DNA of 8,029 bases, taken from the NCBI GenBank assembly GCA_013002105.1, contig JABDKS010000553.1, positions 1 through 8,029 on the forward strand, read 5' to 3'. Both the position numbers and the translations under genes were made by a program. This DNA is from Pirellulaceae bacterium. GTDB lineage: Bacteria > Planctomycetota > Planctomycetia > Pirellulales > Pirellulaceae. Under the pieces are notes generated by a model that saw only the letters and a list, made by a program, of their open reading frames with translations, was not told the DNA's origin and made no database searches. This document shows positions 6,534 through 8,029 of the stretch, piece after piece. Numbering within the stretch: the first letter of the stretch is position 1; each line of letters starts with the position of its first letter.

Positions 6534-6640
6534 AACGCTTGTCAGTGTGGTAGCAAAAATACGACTTGGCCCGAATTCGCAACTTTCGTTAAACTCCCGG
6601 GCCTACGTAGCCGACGCGATGAGTTCAACGTCGTTTCGTT

Positions 6641-6686
6641 CACATGATGTGTCGACGATTGATTGAGCCGGCACAGATGTGTCAAC
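6641..6686. repeat. 30-bp-spaced direct repeat with dyad symmetry upstream of the phosphoesterase
   Basis: ATGTGTC occurs at 6647-6653 and again at 6677-6683, exactly 30 bp apart; with one mismatch the match extends to ATGTGTCRAC. Each copy overlaps a small palindrome, CACATGATGTG at 6641-6651 and CACAGATGTG at 6672-6681. The 30-bp phase puts both sites on about the same helix face. This fits an operator pair controlling the gene that starts at 6775. No regulator is identified. Confidence 0.35.
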
Positions 6687-6762
6687 ACCCTCGTCCCATC
6701 GGCACCTAGGACCGCGCAGCACGCGCGATCGTTACCCAGGTAAAGGGCGCAACAGCGCTACA

Positions 6763-6769
6763 GGGAGGG
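6763..6769 (+). promoter_or_regulatory. Strong Shine-Dalgarno of the phosphoesterase gene
   Basis: GGGAGGG lies 5 nt before the ATG at 6775. It fixes the start there, because the in-frame GTG at 6679 has no such site and would add 32 low-complexity, Arg/Ser-rich residues before the conserved strand. Confidence 0.8.
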
Positions 6770-6774
6770 AACCA

Positions 6775-8022
6775 ATGCCGGGCGAGTCATTTCGATTCAT
6801 TCATGCCAGTGACTTTCACCTCGAAAGTCCGCTTGGCGATCTCGATACACTGCCGTCGCATCTGAGCGAAGCGATGGCCAATGCTCCTTACGTGGCGGCG
6901 AAGGCCGTTTTTGAGGCAGCGTTGCAGGACAACGTGGACTTTGTCGTATTGTCTGGTGACCTGCTTAGTCCGCTCGCGGCCGGTCCCTTCGGAATGTCCA
7001 TGCTGTTGGACTACTTCGATCAGCTGAACGCAAAGAACAAGCCTGTGTTCTGGGCCGCCGGCGCCGCAGACGATCCAGCAAAATGGCCCGATTCGGTCCC
7101 TTTGCCACCCAACGTCACGCTCTTTCCAAAAGAAACGGCTCTCAGCGTGCCGGTCCAACGTGCCGGTCGTACCATTTGTATGGTCATCGGACAAAGCTGC
7201 AACGGACGCGCCAGCGTGCACGTGCCCAGCTATCGGATTGAGCCCACGGACGAATTTACCATCGCGGTGGGATACGGCTCAGCCGATGCGGATGCATTGG
7301 CCGAAGGACGATTTAATTTCTGGGCGCTCGGCGGCGAGCACAACCGCGTCGAATTGAGTGACTCCGATGACGGCGAAGGTTCCGCGTACTGCGGTTCGCC
7401 GCAGGGACGCGACCTGACAGAGGTCGGACCACACGGCTACACAATCGTCGATGTTGACTCCGAAGGCGACATTCGTCTGCACCCGATGGAGTGCGACGTC
7501 TTTCGGTATTGTCAAATCGATATCGACGCGTCGGACATCGCGATCGCCGGTAATCTTCGCAATCTGATGGGCGAACGAATCGTACGCCAACAGCACGAAA
7601 ATGGTGGTCGGCATCTCATCATTGGCTGGGATATCGCCATCGCCGACGGCGAGACATTGCACACGATTGGTGACAGCGAAGAACTCTTGCAATGGGTTCG
7701 GCGCGAATACGGTCACGGAACACCCTCAGCGTGGACGGCACGGCTGGAAGTGCGACCGCCGCACGAATATCCCAAATCGTGGCACGAAGAAGAAACCATT
7801 TTGGGCGATTTCCTACGGATCGCTGCCGAACACCGAAAAAATGATGGCCGCGAGTTGAACTTGCTGCCATTTACCGAAGAACACGAAGCGCTGGCTGCCG
7901 CCAGTTCCAGTTTGCTCGCTGAAGTCTCAGCGACATGCCGCAAGGAAACTCTTGATCACGCGACGTTGCTGGGCGTCGAATTGCTCCGTGGCGGGAAGCC
8001 GAAATTGGTGCAGAAATCATGA
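6775..8022 (+). CDS. SbcD/YhaO-like metallophosphoesterase homologue with degenerate catalytic motifs
   Basis: This 415-residue cytoplasmic protein has the calcineurin-like fold of DNA repair exonucleases (SbcD/Mre11/YhaO). Motif I is intact, HASDFHLESPL with D13 and H15, and motif II has GD at 61-62. Several other canonical metal or catalytic positions are replaced. The GNHD motif reads GAADD (96-100), the strand expected to carry the motif IV His reads IAVGYG (163-168), and the GHxH motif reads GGEH (186-189), keeping only its last His. The following AYCGSPQGRD and GYTIVDVD strongly match the YhaO-type end of the domain. The C-terminal part (about 245-415) resembles a capping or partner-binding region. 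The stop overlaps the next ATG by 4 bp. Such genes are normally paired with an SbcC/YhaN-like ATPase that processes DNA ends. Nuclease activity is doubtful here; a structural or DNA-binding role is possible. Confidence 0.85.
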   Translation: MPGESFRFIHASDFHLESPLGDLDTLPSHLSEAMANAPYVAAKAVFEAALQDNVDFVVLSGDLLSPLAAGPFGMSMLLDYFDQLNAKNKPVFWAAGAADDPAKWPDSVPLPPNVTLFPKETALSVPVQRAGRTICMVIGQSCNGRASVHVPSYRIEPTDEFTIAVGYGSADADALAEGRFNFWALGGEHNRVELSDSDDGEGSAYCGSPQGRDLTEVGPHGYTIVDVDSEGDIRLHPMECDVFRYCQIDIDASDIAIAGNLRNLMGERIVRQQHENGGRHLIIGWDIAIADGETLHTIGDSEELLQWVRREYGHGTPSAWTARLEVRPPHEYPKSWHEEETILGDFLRIAAEHRKNDGRELNLLPFTEEHEALAAASSSLLAEVSATCRKETLDHATLLGVELLRGGKPKLVQKS

Positions 8023-8029
8023 AAGTCAA
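8019..8029 (+). CDS. Start of a downstream overlapping gene (5' end only)
   Basis: An ATG at 8019 overlaps the TGA of the phosphoesterase (ATGA), and the visible codons read Met-Lys-Val before the window ends. The overlap implies translational coupling. By family context the partner is probably an SbcC/YhaN-like AAA/SMC-type ATPase. Such proteins often begin with a Met-Lys-Ile/Val strand, so three residues are consistent with this but do not prove it. Confidence 0.5.

Larger units (their letters stand above)
6210..6774. other. Divergent intergenic region without a convincing gene
   Basis: These 565 bp separate the minus-strand pilin from the plus-strand phosphoesterase and must hold both promoters. 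Short frames exist, but none has a recognisable protein, a Shine-Dalgarno or coherent codon use. The pilin-proximal half (about 6266-6533) is dense in inverted repeats; the other half holds a direct repeat and short palindromes, including CTACGTAG at 6603-6610. I could not place confident sigma70 or sigma54 promoters. A TTTAAATAA stretch at about 6247-6255 on the minus strand is the most -10-like element near the pilin, but it lacks a good -35. I see no tRNA. Confidence 0.6.

Noticed and set aside
6356..6582. Short open frames on both strands at about 6356-6582 in the intergenic region
   Set aside because: They overlap each other in opposite directions, are Arg/Ser-rich as expected for GC-rich noncoding DNA, have no good ribosome-binding site and match no family I recognise.
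6566..6594. Plus-strand sigma70-like promoter, TTGGCC and TTAAAC with 17-bp spacing
   Set aside because: Only about half the consensus positions match. In a 565-bp region such a match is expected by chance, so I do not list it as a feature.
6679..6774. In-frame GTG at 6679 that would lengthen the phosphoesterase by 32 residues
   Set aside because: The extension is Arg/Ser-rich with no family counterpart, lacks a Shine-Dalgarno, and overlaps a likely operator repeat. ATG 6775 has GGGAGGG at good spacing and begins right before the conserved first strand.
1..8029. CRISPR arrays, insertion sequences, tRNA or rRNA genes, prophage or toxin-antitoxin modules
   Set aside because: I saw no regular repeat-spacer pattern, transposase-like frame with terminal repeats, cloverleaf or rRNA signature, or small paired toxin/antitoxin genes.

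Overview
The window looks like a chromosomal segment of a planctomycete of the Pirellulales/Rhodopirellula type. This is an inference from three things: moderately high GC, weak or absent Shine-Dalgarno sites at most starts, and the pairing of a two-metal phosphoesterase of the SbcD/YhaO type with an overlapping downstream gene. No rRNA or other marker confirms it. The six genes from position 1 to about 6209 lie on the minus strand. One gene and the first bases of another lie on the plus strand from 6775 to the right edge.

The minus-strand block is an envelope-spanning type IV filament machine (type II secretion or type IV pilus class). In transcription order it encodes a prepilin (6209-5769), a GspL-like protein joining a PilM-like actin-fold domain to a PilN-like domain (5554-4079), a PilO/GspM-like protein (4033-3491), a PilP/GspC-like protein (3494-2859), a GspE/PilB assembly ATPase (2807-1047) and a GspF/PilC platform protein (971 to beyond the left edge). 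The order matches a pilA-pilMNOP-pilB-pilC layout. No secretin, prepilin peptidase, minor pilins or retraction ATPase is visible. The expected assembly has the prepilin processed and polymerised on the GspF platform, ATP hydrolysis by GspE as the driver, and the L/M/C-like proteins linking the inner-membrane platform to an outer-membrane secretin.

A strong rho-independent terminator (5633-5660, minus strand) sits between the pilin and the five assembly genes. Together with the strong Shine-Dalgarno of the pilin, it suggests that pilin is made in excess over the machine.

The 565 bp between the divergent pilin and phosphoesterase genes (6210-6774) has no convincing gene. It holds a series of stem-loops on the pilin side (6266-6533) and a 30-bp-spaced direct repeat with dyad symmetry on the phosphoesterase side (6641-6686).

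On the right is an SbcD/YhaO-like phosphoesterase homologue (6775-8022). Several of its canonical metal-binding and catalytic positions are replaced: GNHD, the motif IV His and the first His of GHxH. Its stop overlaps by ATGA the start of another gene that leaves the window after three codons. By family context that gene is probably a YhaN/SbcC-like ATPase. The degenerate active site is the least ordinary feature of the window. Everything else fits known families, though the L/M/C proteins are divergent.
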